A stretch of 37,039 nucleotides of DNA from Candidatus Alcyoniella australis (GTDB lineage Bacteria; Lernaellota; Lernaellaia; JAVCCG01; Alcyoniellaceae): assembly GCA_030765605.1 (NCBI GenBank), contig JAVCCG010000150.1, forward strand, positions 1 to 37,039, written 5' to 3'. The position numbers and the translations under genes are program-made. The notes under the pieces are model-generated. The model ran no database searches. It was given only the letters and a program-made list of their open reading frames with translations, and had not been told where the DNA came from. Of the stretch, positions 11,149 to 18,852 are shown one piece after another. The stretch's first letter is position 1, and the number at the start of each line of letters is the position of its first letter.

Positions 11149-11149
11149 G

Positions 11150-12919
11150 CTACTTGGGCGGCTGCACCTCGAGCATTTTCAGCTGCAGATCGATAAAGCG
11201 TTGCAAGCGATCGGCGTCCTCGGGCGTTGCGCCCAGCTCGCGGAAGTCGCGCTGCCAGGAGCGCTCGAAGTACGGCCCGGCTGCCGCATCGACCCAGATC
11301 TCGCCGATTGCCGCGCCGGCTTTAACCAGATCGCTGTAATCGCTTTCAACAGCATCGATCACAGCGCGGCGGGCCGTGGGCGACAGGTTGGGCACGGTGT
11401 ACAGTCCGACGCCGACGCCCAGAGCACAGTAGGGTGCGTTCGCCCGATCAAAGTGGCGGTCGCAGGCCTGCAACGCCCTGCGCGCGCTGCCATCGTTCCA
11501 CAGCCCGAACTGAATTCCCACGCCGAAGCTGAAGTATGACGCCTCAAGATCGCCCAGCTGTCCGCCGATTTCCCACAGACGATCGGGATCGCGCGCCCAC
11601 TTGCTGCCGATCTCAACGTAGATTATCCCCTCGTCCCAGGCTTTGGATCGCAGGCGCTCGACCTGCGGTTTATCAAATTGCAACAGGCTGCTCTGCCCGA
11701 TAGTTCCGGCGATCAAGGGTCCGCAAAGCAATAAGGGCAACCAGATTTTCGGTCGTGAGCCGTTCAGCAAATAGTGTGCGCTCAGTCCTATGGCAGCCGC
11801 CAGCCAGGGCAGCATCACGAAAATGTGGGCATGGCTCTCCGGATCGAGGCTCTGCCATCCGCTGAGGAATAGGCCGTAATCCGTGGCCGAGAAGATCAGC
11901 GCGTAGATCAGTAGGTAGACCCAGATCACGCAGGCAAAGGCTCCCTTGGGCCAGGCTCCGCCGCGCAACATTGCGCGTGGTCCGCCACGCGATTTAAGTG
12001 CGACGATGATTAATCCGACACATGCGGGTAAGTACCAGACATAGGCCCAAAGCTTGCGCGGCAACCCGAGGCTGTCGCGGAAGTGGAATGAGGCCGGCAG
12101 GTCGTCGATGAACAGTGCGCCAAAGCGAACGACCATTGCCTGGAGTCGCTCGCCAACGCCCACCGGCGCCCCTGAGCCCGGCGATCCGATAGCATCGCGT
12201 ATCCGTTGTAAGCCCCAGAAATCATGGGTCGCGTTGTACAAAATCCAGGGCGCAAAGCCGATCAGCGCGCCGAGTAGGAAGTACAGCAGCGCCGGACCAA
12301 AAAACCGCAATCGATCGCGCGCGAACCACATCAGGCATACGCTGAGCGGGGCGGCCAGATAACCGTAATGCATGTACGTGCCAAACCCCGCCAGCAGACC
12401 CAGAGCGAACATTCGGATTGGTGAACGGCTGCCGCGTTCGAACATCGGCATGGCGATCAGGAACGTCAGGGCGCTTAGGGCCGCGGCCTCGGCGTAGTTG
12501 CCCCAGGGGAGCAACGTCACCTGGCTTACGTAGGGCGGCGCTAGAATCAGCATTCCGCCTGCGATCAGCGCGGCCGTGCGCGATGCCAACCGTTTGACCA
12601 GCAGGTAGATGCTGACCAACAGCAGCAAAGAAAAAGCAATGGCCACGGTCTTGAGCGCCAGGTGATTCTCACCCAGCAGCTTAAATGGGATCACGGTCAA
12701 CAGACCGGCGACCAGCGTTCCGCCCTCGTAGTCACCGGGTGTCAGCTCGAGCAACGGAAGCTGCGGCCCGACGATCACCAGATGGGCGATCGATCCGGTC
12801 TTGTACTCCTCCTCGTCGTAAACATAGGGCGAGTACAGCAGCAGCACAGCGCGCCAAATCAGGAACAGCACGATCAGCAGCGCCAGCGCCCAGTCCACGC
12901 GTTGTCGGGAGTTCACCAT
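11150..12919 (-). CDS. GT-C family membrane protein with C-terminal soluble repeat domain
   Basis: This 589-residue protein has about ten membrane helices in its first 430 residues. After helix 1 comes VYDEEEY with acidic residues at 35-37, the position of the catalytic acidic pair in GT39-like GT-C enzymes. YEGGTLVAGLL and an FSLL-containing helix match the protein at 25128-27203 closely, so the two are paralogues. The last roughly 150 residues are soluble and contain two copies of a short G-V-G motif (FSFGVGIQFG and ALGVGVGLY). ATG at 12919 overlaps the end of the upstream gene by seven bases, so the pair is one operon. Likely a polyprenyl-sugar-dependent transferase; substrate unknown. Confidence 0.7.
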   Translation of the reverse strand: MVNSRQRVDWALALLIVLFLIWRAVLLLYSPYVYDEEEYKTGSIAHLVIVGPQLPLLELTPGDYEGGTLVAGLLTVIPFKLLGENHLALKTVAIAFSLLLLVSIYLLVKRLASRTAALIAGGMLILAPPYVSQVTLLPWGNYAEAAALSALTFLIAMPMFERGSRSPIRMFALGLLAGFGTYMHYGYLAAPLSVCLMWFARDRLRFFGPALLYFLLGALIGFAPWILYNATHDFWGLQRIRDAIGSPGSGAPVGVGERLQAMVVRFGALFIDDLPASFHFRDSLGLPRKLWAYVWYLPACVGLIIVALKSRGGPRAMLRGGAWPKGAFACVIWVYLLIYALIFSATDYGLFLSGWQSLDPESHAHIFVMLPWLAAAIGLSAHYLLNGSRPKIWLPLLLCGPLIAGTIGQSSLLQFDKPQVERLRSKAWDEGIIYVEIGSKWARDPDRLWEIGGQLGDLEASYFSFGVGIQFGLWNDGSARRALQACDRHFDRANAPYCALGVGVGLYTVPNLSPTARRAVIDAVESDYSDLVKAGAAIGEIWVDAAAGPYFERSWQRDFRELGATPEDADRLQRFIDLQLKMLEVQPPK

Positions 12920-14655
12920 GCCCGGTCCACCTGCCAGATCGTCAGCCGCACGGGTCCGGAGCCCTCGTTGTATTGCTCGGAGCTGTAGCGCAGCATCTGC
13001 GGTTGCAGCTCAATGCCAAGCTCCTCAACCTCGATCGCTTCGACATCGGCTAGAAGTTCCACGGGCAGCGACTTGATCATCAGGTAGTTCACATCGCGCT
13101 GAGCCAGATATGAATGCAGTTCCCCGTTGTCCATAGCGCGCTTGAAATTGAAGTCCATAATCACGCCGTCGAGGTTGATCGTGTCCAGTCCGGAAAAGAA
13201 GGCGAACACGCCGGCGTCTCGAGCTGCGGCCAGGCTGTCGTGAGGCAGCCGCGCGCGCGCCCACTGCGCCGCGTTGTAGGATTCGGATTGCCAGGTGCGG
13301 GTCGCACCGCTTTGCAGATCCTGTATGCGCTGACGATAGGAAGCGTTCTCGATCGAAGCGATCCAGGCAACCGATACGACAATCAGCAAGCCAAGCACAA
13401 TGCCGAGCATTCGAGGAGAACGTAGCGGTGCATCGAGCTTAAAGCGCGGCAGAATGCGCCCGGCGTCCAGGGCGATAATCGCAAACGCCATGGCGTACGC
13501 AACGCAGTGCCAAAAGGCGAAGTAGCGCGCGATGAACAGCAGCTCGTAGCCAAAGTGCAGCAAAACGAAACAAGCTGCTACCGATGCAAGCGTCTGCAGG
13601 TTCTCGATACTGCGACGCTCTGGACGCGACGCCACGAATAGTCGGATTAATCCCAGGCAAAGCACGAGCACGAACGCAGGGGCCAGGGCGATACGCTGGG
13701 GCGGCAGTGCCAACCACAACAGCAGCAGACCGCAAAGTCCCAGGACAACGGTATGCAGCATTATGGTCGCGACTTCGATCCAACGTCGGCGCTGGGCAAG
13801 CGGCGCGACAGCCCACAGCAACATACGCGTCAGGGCCAAGCCGACCACGCCGAAGTAGAACGGATGCATCGGCATGTCCTTGCGCCAGTTACCAAAGTCG
13901 AACGAGCTTTTTATCGCTCCGCTGATCGGCATCAGGTGCCCGAACTCGGACAGGTTCCACGCCAGGTAGGGCGTGACCATCAGCAGACCCAACGTTCCCG
14001 AGGCGACAATGCGCAGCAGGCCGCGCCGCTCATTGCGCGACTGAAACAGCGCGATCAAATACAGCGGCCCGACCAGGAAGATGAAGTCGACCCGCGAGAG
14101 CAGCAACAACCCGCTAAGCAGTCCGATCAGCGCAGCCCTTCCGGGAGTGCCAAAAGGATCGACCGGGCGCAGGTATACGGCAAGTAGTAATGCTAAGAGA
14201 ACGAAGCCTAAGTAGGGCTCGAGGCCGTTGATCATCAGCTGCTGCACATCGTCGAAAAACATCAAAGCCGCCGGCGCCAGACCCCAGGCCGCAGAAATCC
14301 CGCGACCGACGCTGAGCAGCCAGATCAGGCAGAACAGCACGGCACAGGCCGTCTGCATCACAAGTACCGCGTGCAACAGTGACGCCGGATCCCCGGCCGA
14401 GAAACGAGCGAGCAGTGAACAAACCATAAAGTGCAGCGGCTGGAAACCGTTGGTCAACGTGCTGCCATCGAAACTGACGATCGATCGACGGGCCAGGTTG
14501 TCCGCGGTCTCGAGGTAGTACATCGCATCGTCGGGCACGCGCTGCATGTTCTCCGAGACCAGCAGGCGTACGTCGAGCAGCGCATAGTGCAACAGGTGCG
14601 CGGCCAGCCCCACCAGTAGTAACAACCCCAGGGCGATAACGAGCTTTTTCGACAT
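12913..14655 (-). CDS. GT-C family polytopic membrane glycosyltransferase-like protein
   Basis: This 580-residue protein has roughly 11-12 membrane helices and a soluble C-terminus of about 130 residues. VPDDAMYYLETADNLA (about 40-55) places an acidic pair, Asp42-Asp43, in the first extracytoplasmic loop, and LTNGFQPLH follows. This arrangement is typical of GT-C transferases that use polyprenyl-phosphate sugars. The frame is open further upstream to 14820, but that part overlaps the divergent radical SAM gene and encodes a Cys/Ser/Arg-rich string unlike a protein start. ATG at 14655 begins right at helix 1 (MSKKLVIALGLLLLVG). No good Shine-Dalgarno is visible; a TATAAT ten bases upstream could give a very short leader. 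Confidence 0.72.
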   Translation of the reverse strand: MSKKLVIALGLLLLVGLAAHLLHYALLDVRLLVSENMQRVPDDAMYYLETADNLARRSIVSFDGSTLTNGFQPLHFMVCSLLARFSAGDPASLLHAVLVMQTACAVLFCLIWLLSVGRGISAAWGLAPAALMFFDDVQQLMINGLEPYLGFVLLALLLAVYLRPVDPFGTPGRAALIGLLSGLLLLSRVDFIFLVGPLYLIALFQSRNERRGLLRIVASGTLGLLMVTPYLAWNLSEFGHLMPISGAIKSSFDFGNWRKDMPMHPFYFGVVGLALTRMLLWAVAPLAQRRRWIEVATIMLHTVVLGLCGLLLLWLALPPQRIALAPAFVLVLCLGLIRLFVASRPERRSIENLQTLASVAACFVLLHFGYELLFIARYFAFWHCVAYAMAFAIIALDAGRILPRFKLDAPLRSPRMLGIVLGLLIVVSVAWIASIENASYRQRIQDLQSGATRTWQSESYNAAQWARARLPHDSLAAARDAGVFAFFSGLDTINLDGVIMDFNFKRAMDNGELHSYLAQRDVNYLMIKSLPVELLADVEAIEVEELGIELQPQMLRYSSEQYNEGSGPVRLTIWQVDRAW

Positions 14656-14664
14656 GCGGCGCAC

Positions 14665-14720
14665 ATTATAGCCGCAAACGAGCCGTTTGCGGATCATAAG
14701 CTTGACCACTGAGCGGTCAA
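14665..14720. promoter_or_regulatory. Divergent promoter/operator region with two inverted repeats
   Basis: The 82 bases between the diverging genes hold TATAAT on the minus strand (14670-14665). They also hold a perfect 9-bp inverted repeat, CCGCAAACG-AGC-CGTTTGCGG (14672-14692), and a 19-base near-palindrome with arms TTGACC / GGTCAA (14702-14720). The second also supplies a -35-like TTGACC on the plus strand. Regulator-binding sites controlling both directions are a reasonable inference. Confidence 0.5.
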
Positions 14721-14737
14721 CGCTGAAAATGACCGTC

Positions 14738-16672
14738 ATGTCACACCGCGTACAAGAGCCTGGACAAGTCCGCTTTTTCGAGGACTCGCAGCTGGTCGGC
14801 GAACACTTCCAGCGGGCCACGCCCGACTATCCAGACGTGATTCAGCTCGAGATCACATCGGTCTGCAATCTACGTTGCGTGATGTGTCCGATCCAACTCG
14901 AGAAGCGCGAGCGCACGGCGGACGAGCGAATCATCAGCCTTGAAAGTCTGCACGAACTGCGCGAGTTGTTCGAAAACGCTTACGAGATCGAGCTAACCGG
15001 ATTCGGCGAGTTCCTCTGTCACCCGCAGGTAATCCAGGCGCTGCGTCTGTTCCGCGAATGCGGTTTGAACGTGCACGCGACATCCAACGGCCAGCTGCTG
15101 ACCGAACCCATCGCCAACGCCATCATTGAGGAACGGCTGATCGACCTGCTGGCTTTCAGCCTGGACGCGGCTACCAAGCCGACCCACGACGCGATCCGGC
15201 CCGGCGGCGACTTCGAGACAATCATCGAGAATATCAGCCGACTTGCGGAGCTGAAACGTGATGCAAAGACAGTGCTGCCGATCGTGCACCTGAACTTCCT
15301 GGCAATGGAAAAAAACATCGACGAGCTGCCCACGTTTATCGAGCTTGCCTCGCGCGTGGGCGCCGAGCAGGTGATCGTCCAGGGACTGTGCGAGGATACA
15401 CAGGCCAGCGTGCTCTCCGCCCAAGGTGCAACGATGATCGAGGCCTACGAACGCGCCGCGGCACTTGCCGCCAAGCTCGGCGTCCGTCTCGAGTTCTGGT
15501 ACATGCCTATCGACGCCCAGAAGATCAGCGGACCGACTGTCCGTAAGGTGCAGGTGACCCAGCCGTTACCCGGGCCCTCGCGCCTGGACTGCCTCTACCC
15601 CTGGGAGCGGGTGTTTATAAAGTCGAACCTCGACGTCCAGGTCTGCGCCACGCTCTGGGAGGAGCTGGTGATGGGCAACCTGCGCCACAGCAGCTTCGAG
15701 CAAATCTGGCGCAGCGAGGGCTATCGCCAACTGCGACAAGCGATGTGCGGAACTTCGCCTCCGATCGAATGCGCGCGTCACTGCACGAGCAAGGCCCGGC
15801 GCTCGCCACACACGATCGAGCAGCTCTCGACGTTCGTCGATTTGGGCAAGATCGACTACGACCAGCTCGGACTAGGGTTCTATCCTCGAGAAGTTGGCGA
15901 CGACGGACGGCCGCACCGCTGGGTCAAGCGTCGCTCCACGGTCTTTCTGCGCAACGATGGCTCTCCACTCTTAACCATCGATCTCAACGTGCATCCAGCA
16001 GCGCCCGAACTTAGCGGCAGCCTTTGGATCAACAATAAAAGCGCTGCTCGTTTCCAGACCAAGGGACTATGGACAACGCCGTTGAGTTTCATTGTTCCGC
16101 CCACCGACGACGAGGTGCTCGAGATCGAGCTGCGATTTGAGCGCGATGTGAAAGGCGGCGAGATCGATCAGCGGGCTGTTCAACTCGGCGAGGCGAACCG
16201 TCCGCTGACCGCCATGGTCCACCGGGTGGAGCTTAAAGGCTCCATTGAGATGATTGGCGAGCTCATCGACTTTAACAGTGATCCGTCCGGACTATTCGAC
16301 CTGGGCTGGTATCCGCAGGAGGAACTGGGCGATAGCCGCGGACGCTGGACCACCGATCGTGCGCGTTTCGCGCTACTGAACAACGGAGCGACCCATTTGC
16401 AGCTCGACCTCTGTGTTTGTGGAAAAGTGCCGGGGCAAAAAGTAAGTGTTTCGCTCTGCGACAATTTGATCGACGAGTTCACGGTCGAGCGTCCGGGAGC
16501 ACTGCTGCGCAACATCAGCCTGCCGCAGTGCGACGATAAATATTTGGTCTTCGAATTGCGCATTGATCCGGCCTGGAACCCGCCGTTGCCAGACACCAGA
16601 CAGCTCGGAGTGTTCCTCTCCGGCGCGCGACTGGCCCGACCCACGCTGCTTCGCAGGCTGCGCTCGCGATGA
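14738..16672 (+). CDS. Radical SAM/SPASM protein with two C-terminal LGxGW-type accessory domains
   Basis: This protein has 644 residues from ATG 14738; ATG 14729 and TTG 14687 are alternatives, none with a good ribosome site. I chose 14738 because the FFED segment then aligns with the downstream paralogue. The radical SAM cluster motif is CNLRCVMC (Cys43, 47, 50 by this start), followed by a TIM-barrel region with ELTGFGE. A SPASM-like auxiliary Fe-S region follows, with Cys at about 285, 303, 337, 345 and 349. From residue about 376 there are two copies of a roughly 140-residue domain, with LGLGFYP...RW and DLGWYPQE...RW signatures. The family covers peptide and sugar modification; the substrate is unknown. 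It overlaps the next gene by ATGA. Confidence 0.78.
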   Translation: MSHRVQEPGQVRFFEDSQLVGEHFQRATPDYPDVIQLEITSVCNLRCVMCPIQLEKRERTADERIISLESLHELRELFENAYEIELTGFGEFLCHPQVIQALRLFRECGLNVHATSNGQLLTEPIANAIIEERLIDLLAFSLDAATKPTHDAIRPGGDFETIIENISRLAELKRDAKTVLPIVHLNFLAMEKNIDELPTFIELASRVGAEQVIVQGLCEDTQASVLSAQGATMIEAYERAAALAAKLGVRLEFWYMPIDAQKISGPTVRKVQVTQPLPGPSRLDCLYPWERVFIKSNLDVQVCATLWEELVMGNLRHSSFEQIWRSEGYRQLRQAMCGTSPPIECARHCTSKARRSPHTIEQLSTFVDLGKIDYDQLGLGFYPREVGDDGRPHRWVKRRSTVFLRNDGSPLLTIDLNVHPAAPELSGSLWINNKSAARFQTKGLWTTPLSFIVPPTDDEVLEIELRFERDVKGGEIDQRAVQLGEANRPLTAMVHRVELKGSIEMIGELIDFNSDPSGLFDLGWYPQEELGDSRGRWTTDRARFALLNNGATHLQLDLCVCGKVPGQKVSVSLCDNLIDEFTVERPGALLRNISLPQCDDKYLVFELRIDPAWNPPLPDTRQLGVFLSGARLARPTLLRRLRSR

Positions 16673-18552
16673 ACGACGAACGCGACGACAGGCTGTTCTT
16701 CGAGGACACTGCGCTCTACCGCGAACACATGTCCGCGGCCAGGCTGCCATACCCTGAACGGATCCAGTTCGAGGTTACCTCCGAGTGCAACCTACGCTGC
16801 ATCATGTGCCCGATCACCAGCGAGTCGGACCGCGGTCGCAGCGGCGAGAGCCTGCGCTATTCGCTCGAGGCCTGCCTTGAGCTGCGCGAGCTTTTCGAGG
16901 CGGCCAGCACCGTAGAGCTCACCGGATTCGGCGAGATCTTTACCCACCCGCAGATCATCGAAATCCTGCGTTTCCTCAAATCGTGCCGCCTGGACGTGCA
17001 CGGCTCGTCCAACGCCATTGCGCTTAAGCCCGAGATGTCACGCATCATTGTGGCCGAAAAGCTGATGGACGTGCTGTGTTTCAGCATTGACGCAGCCAGC
17101 GCGCCGACCTATCGCCGCATCAGACGCGGGGCGACCTGGAAGGAACTGCACCGCAACCTCGGGGCGCTGCGCGAGGCCAAGCAGGAGCTCTCGGCCAAGC
17201 TGCCGCTGATCTACTTCAGCTTTGTCGCCATGCGCCGCAACATCGAGGAACTGCCGGACTTCGTGCGCATGGCCTCTGACTACGGCGCGTGCAAGGTGAT
17301 TGTGCAGCACGTTGTTGAGAACCGCCTTACCGTTGGTCAATCGCTGATCAATTTCCCCGATCTTGCCAACCGCTGTCGCGAACAGGCCGCGCAGGTGGCG
17401 GACGAGCTTCGTATCGAGCTTGATATGCGCAACCTCAACCCGGTGGAGACCGGGGAGGCCAACCCGGTCAAGCTGGGCAAGCTGTGGACTCCGCAGAATT
17501 TTAAAGAGGCCAATCAGCTGATTAAGAACTGCGAGTTCCCCTGGAAGCATATCTTCCTCAAGAGCAATCAAGACGTGCAGATCTGCGCGATCCTCTGGGA
17601 ACAAATGGTGATGGGCAACCTACGCGAGACGAGCATCGACAACATCTGGAACGGTAAAAAGTATCGAGAGCTGCGCGATCAGATGGCCTGTACCGACAGC
17701 CCCGAGGCCTGCGTGTTCTGCCTGTTCCGCGGCTGGCGCAAACCCACGCCGCTGGACGAGCTGCACAGCGAAATTAAGATGGGGCCGCAGCACGAGGGCC
17801 AACTGGGTTTGGGTTGGCACGACCCGGAGCACGATAAAGCGGGACGGCCGTTTCGCTGGATGAGCGGCCCGGCCACCATGTTCCTACGCAATGCCGGCGG
17901 ACCGATGATCGAGCTCGAGCTCTATCGCTACGAGGCCGCCCCGCTATTGCGCGGCAATTTGCTGATCAACGACATCAACGTCGGACCGATCGACAGCCAT
18001 GACGTTTACGGCGACACGGTGCGCGTCCCGGTGCCGCCCGGGCTGGGTCCGGTGCTCAAGATCGAGATCGCAATTTCCAAACCTTGGCATTCCCAAGAAG
18101 CCGATGGACTCGAGGGGAACCGCTACCTTGGTTTCCTGGCATTTGGCGCAGCCAATGTCGGAGACATCGATCAGCTAAGCAGTCGACTGAAGATGGACGG
18201 GAGTGAGTCCGAACAGCTCGGAGTCGGCTGGCTGCCGCACGAGGGACACGGGCGCGATAGCTTTCGCTGGATCGGCGGACATGCCCTAGTCGTAATGCCT
18301 GAAAACGGCCGTAAGTTTGTGCTCAGCGCCAGCCTACCAAAAGGTCTGGATCGACGAATGCTGCAAATCTTCTGCGGCAGCGAAAAAATCTACAGCGGAT
18401 TGCTGGAGGACAACGGCAGACAACAGACGATCAAGGCCGACCTGCCGCAATCAGAGGGTTGGCGCATTATCAGACTTGAAGTCGCTATCCCCGACGGCAA
18501 TGGAGACAGGCCCTACGGCCTGCGCATTCACGGTATGTCAGTCGAAGGTTGA
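16669..18552 (+). CDS. Radical SAM/SPASM protein, paralogue of the preceding gene, with two LGxGW-type domains
   Basis: This 627-residue protein overlaps the upstream stop as ATGA, so translation is probably coupled. The radical SAM motif CNLRCIMC has Cys40, 44 and 47. VELTGFGEIFTHPQII and SNQDVQICAILWEQMVMGNLR match the paralogue nearly residue for residue, and SPASM-type Cys lie at 288, 306, 341, 348 and 351. Two accessory domains follow: LGLGWHDPE (379-387) with RW at 396-397, and LGVGWLPHE (517-525) with RW at 533-534. The radical SAM halves are more alike than the tails, suggesting duplication followed by divergence of binding domains. They may work as a heterodimer or act on successive positions; that is inference. 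Confidence 0.8.
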   Translation: MNDERDDRLFFEDTALYREHMSAARLPYPERIQFEVTSECNLRCIMCPITSESDRGRSGESLRYSLEACLELRELFEAASTVELTGFGEIFTHPQIIEILRFLKSCRLDVHGSSNAIALKPEMSRIIVAEKLMDVLCFSIDAASAPTYRRIRRGATWKELHRNLGALREAKQELSAKLPLIYFSFVAMRRNIEELPDFVRMASDYGACKVIVQHVVENRLTVGQSLINFPDLANRCREQAAQVADELRIELDMRNLNPVETGEANPVKLGKLWTPQNFKEANQLIKNCEFPWKHIFLKSNQDVQICAILWEQMVMGNLRETSIDNIWNGKKYRELRDQMACTDSPEACVFCLFRGWRKPTPLDELHSEIKMGPQHEGQLGLGWHDPEHDKAGRPFRWMSGPATMFLRNAGGPMIELELYRYEAAPLLRGNLLINDINVGPIDSHDVYGDTVRVPVPPGLGPVLKIEIAISKPWHSQEADGLEGNRYLGFLAFGAANVGDIDQLSSRLKMDGSESEQLGVGWLPHEGHGRDSFRWIGGHALVVMPENGRKFVLSASLPKGLDRRMLQIFCGSEKIYSGLLEDNGRQQTIKADLPQSEGWRIIRLEVAIPDGNGDRPYGLRIHGMSVEG

Positions 18553-18717
18553 TCAACCCCCGGGTACGACGAGCTTTGGACTCCTGAGGATAACGTAGAC
18601 GTACGTGGCGGCCATGCGTAGCGTGTCCATATAGAACGCCACGTTGATTCCCAGCTCTGCCTTGAGCTGCTCCCTTGAAGGCGCGGGCAACGGTTCGTTG
18701 GGACCGGGCTCGATGGA
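18553..18717 (-). pseudogene. In-frame continuation beyond the stop of the small ORF (possible broken 3' half)
   Basis: Directly after the TAA of the small gene at 18718-18852, the same frame stays open for 54 codons and closes with TGA at 18555-18553, exactly abutting the stop of the opposing radical SAM gene. The translation looks protein-like (REQLKAELGINVAFYMDT, then a hydrophobic stretch with TYVYVIL) and third positions are mostly G or C, as in real genes here. No ATG with a ribosome site opens it; TTG nine codons in is the earliest alternative start. A nonsense mutation, an assembly error or an independent small ORF are all possible. I favour the 3' half of a roughly 99-residue gene. 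Confidence 0.4.
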
Positions 18718-18852
18718 TTACGACATCGTGTCGTCGGCCGACTCGATTTCATGACCGCAACCACCATCGCAACCAGCGCCGACCGCGGCCAGGGCGCACA
18801 TTATCGTCGTAGCTAACAATATCGCGCCGACCCTGCGGTCGAAAAAGTTCAT
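18718..18852 (-). CDS. Small exported or lipoprotein-like peptide, possibly truncated
   Basis: This is a 44-codon ORF whose ATG overlaps the stop of the B12-type radical SAM gene as ATGA, which implies translational coupling. The N-terminus is basic and then hydrophobic (FFDRRVGAILLATTIMCAL), followed by AVGAGCDGGCG. That looks like a secretion signal ending at a Cys, although the lipobox is not canonical because Gly replaces Leu or Val at -3. A short acidic tail (EIESADD) follows. Because the frame continues after the TAA, this may be the first half of a broken gene. No family is recognised. A Cys/Gly-rich small partner beside a radical SAM gene could also be a modification substrate, but nothing in the sequence proves it. 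Confidence 0.5.
   Translation of the reverse strand: MNFFDRRVGAILLATTIMCALAAVGAGCDGGCGHEIESADDTMS

Noticed and set aside
14656-14820. Upstream extension of the GT-C gene on the minus strand
   Set aside because: It overlaps the divergent radical SAM gene and reads as a Cys/Ser/Arg-rich sequence before the first membrane helix, which begins at ATG 14655.
18718-18852. The small Cys/Gly-rich peptide as a RiPP precursor for the radical SAM enzyme
   Set aside because: It has a secretion-like signal rather than a leader-core layout, the partner is B12-type rather than a SPASM maturase, and the frame may be broken. Kept only as a weak possibility.
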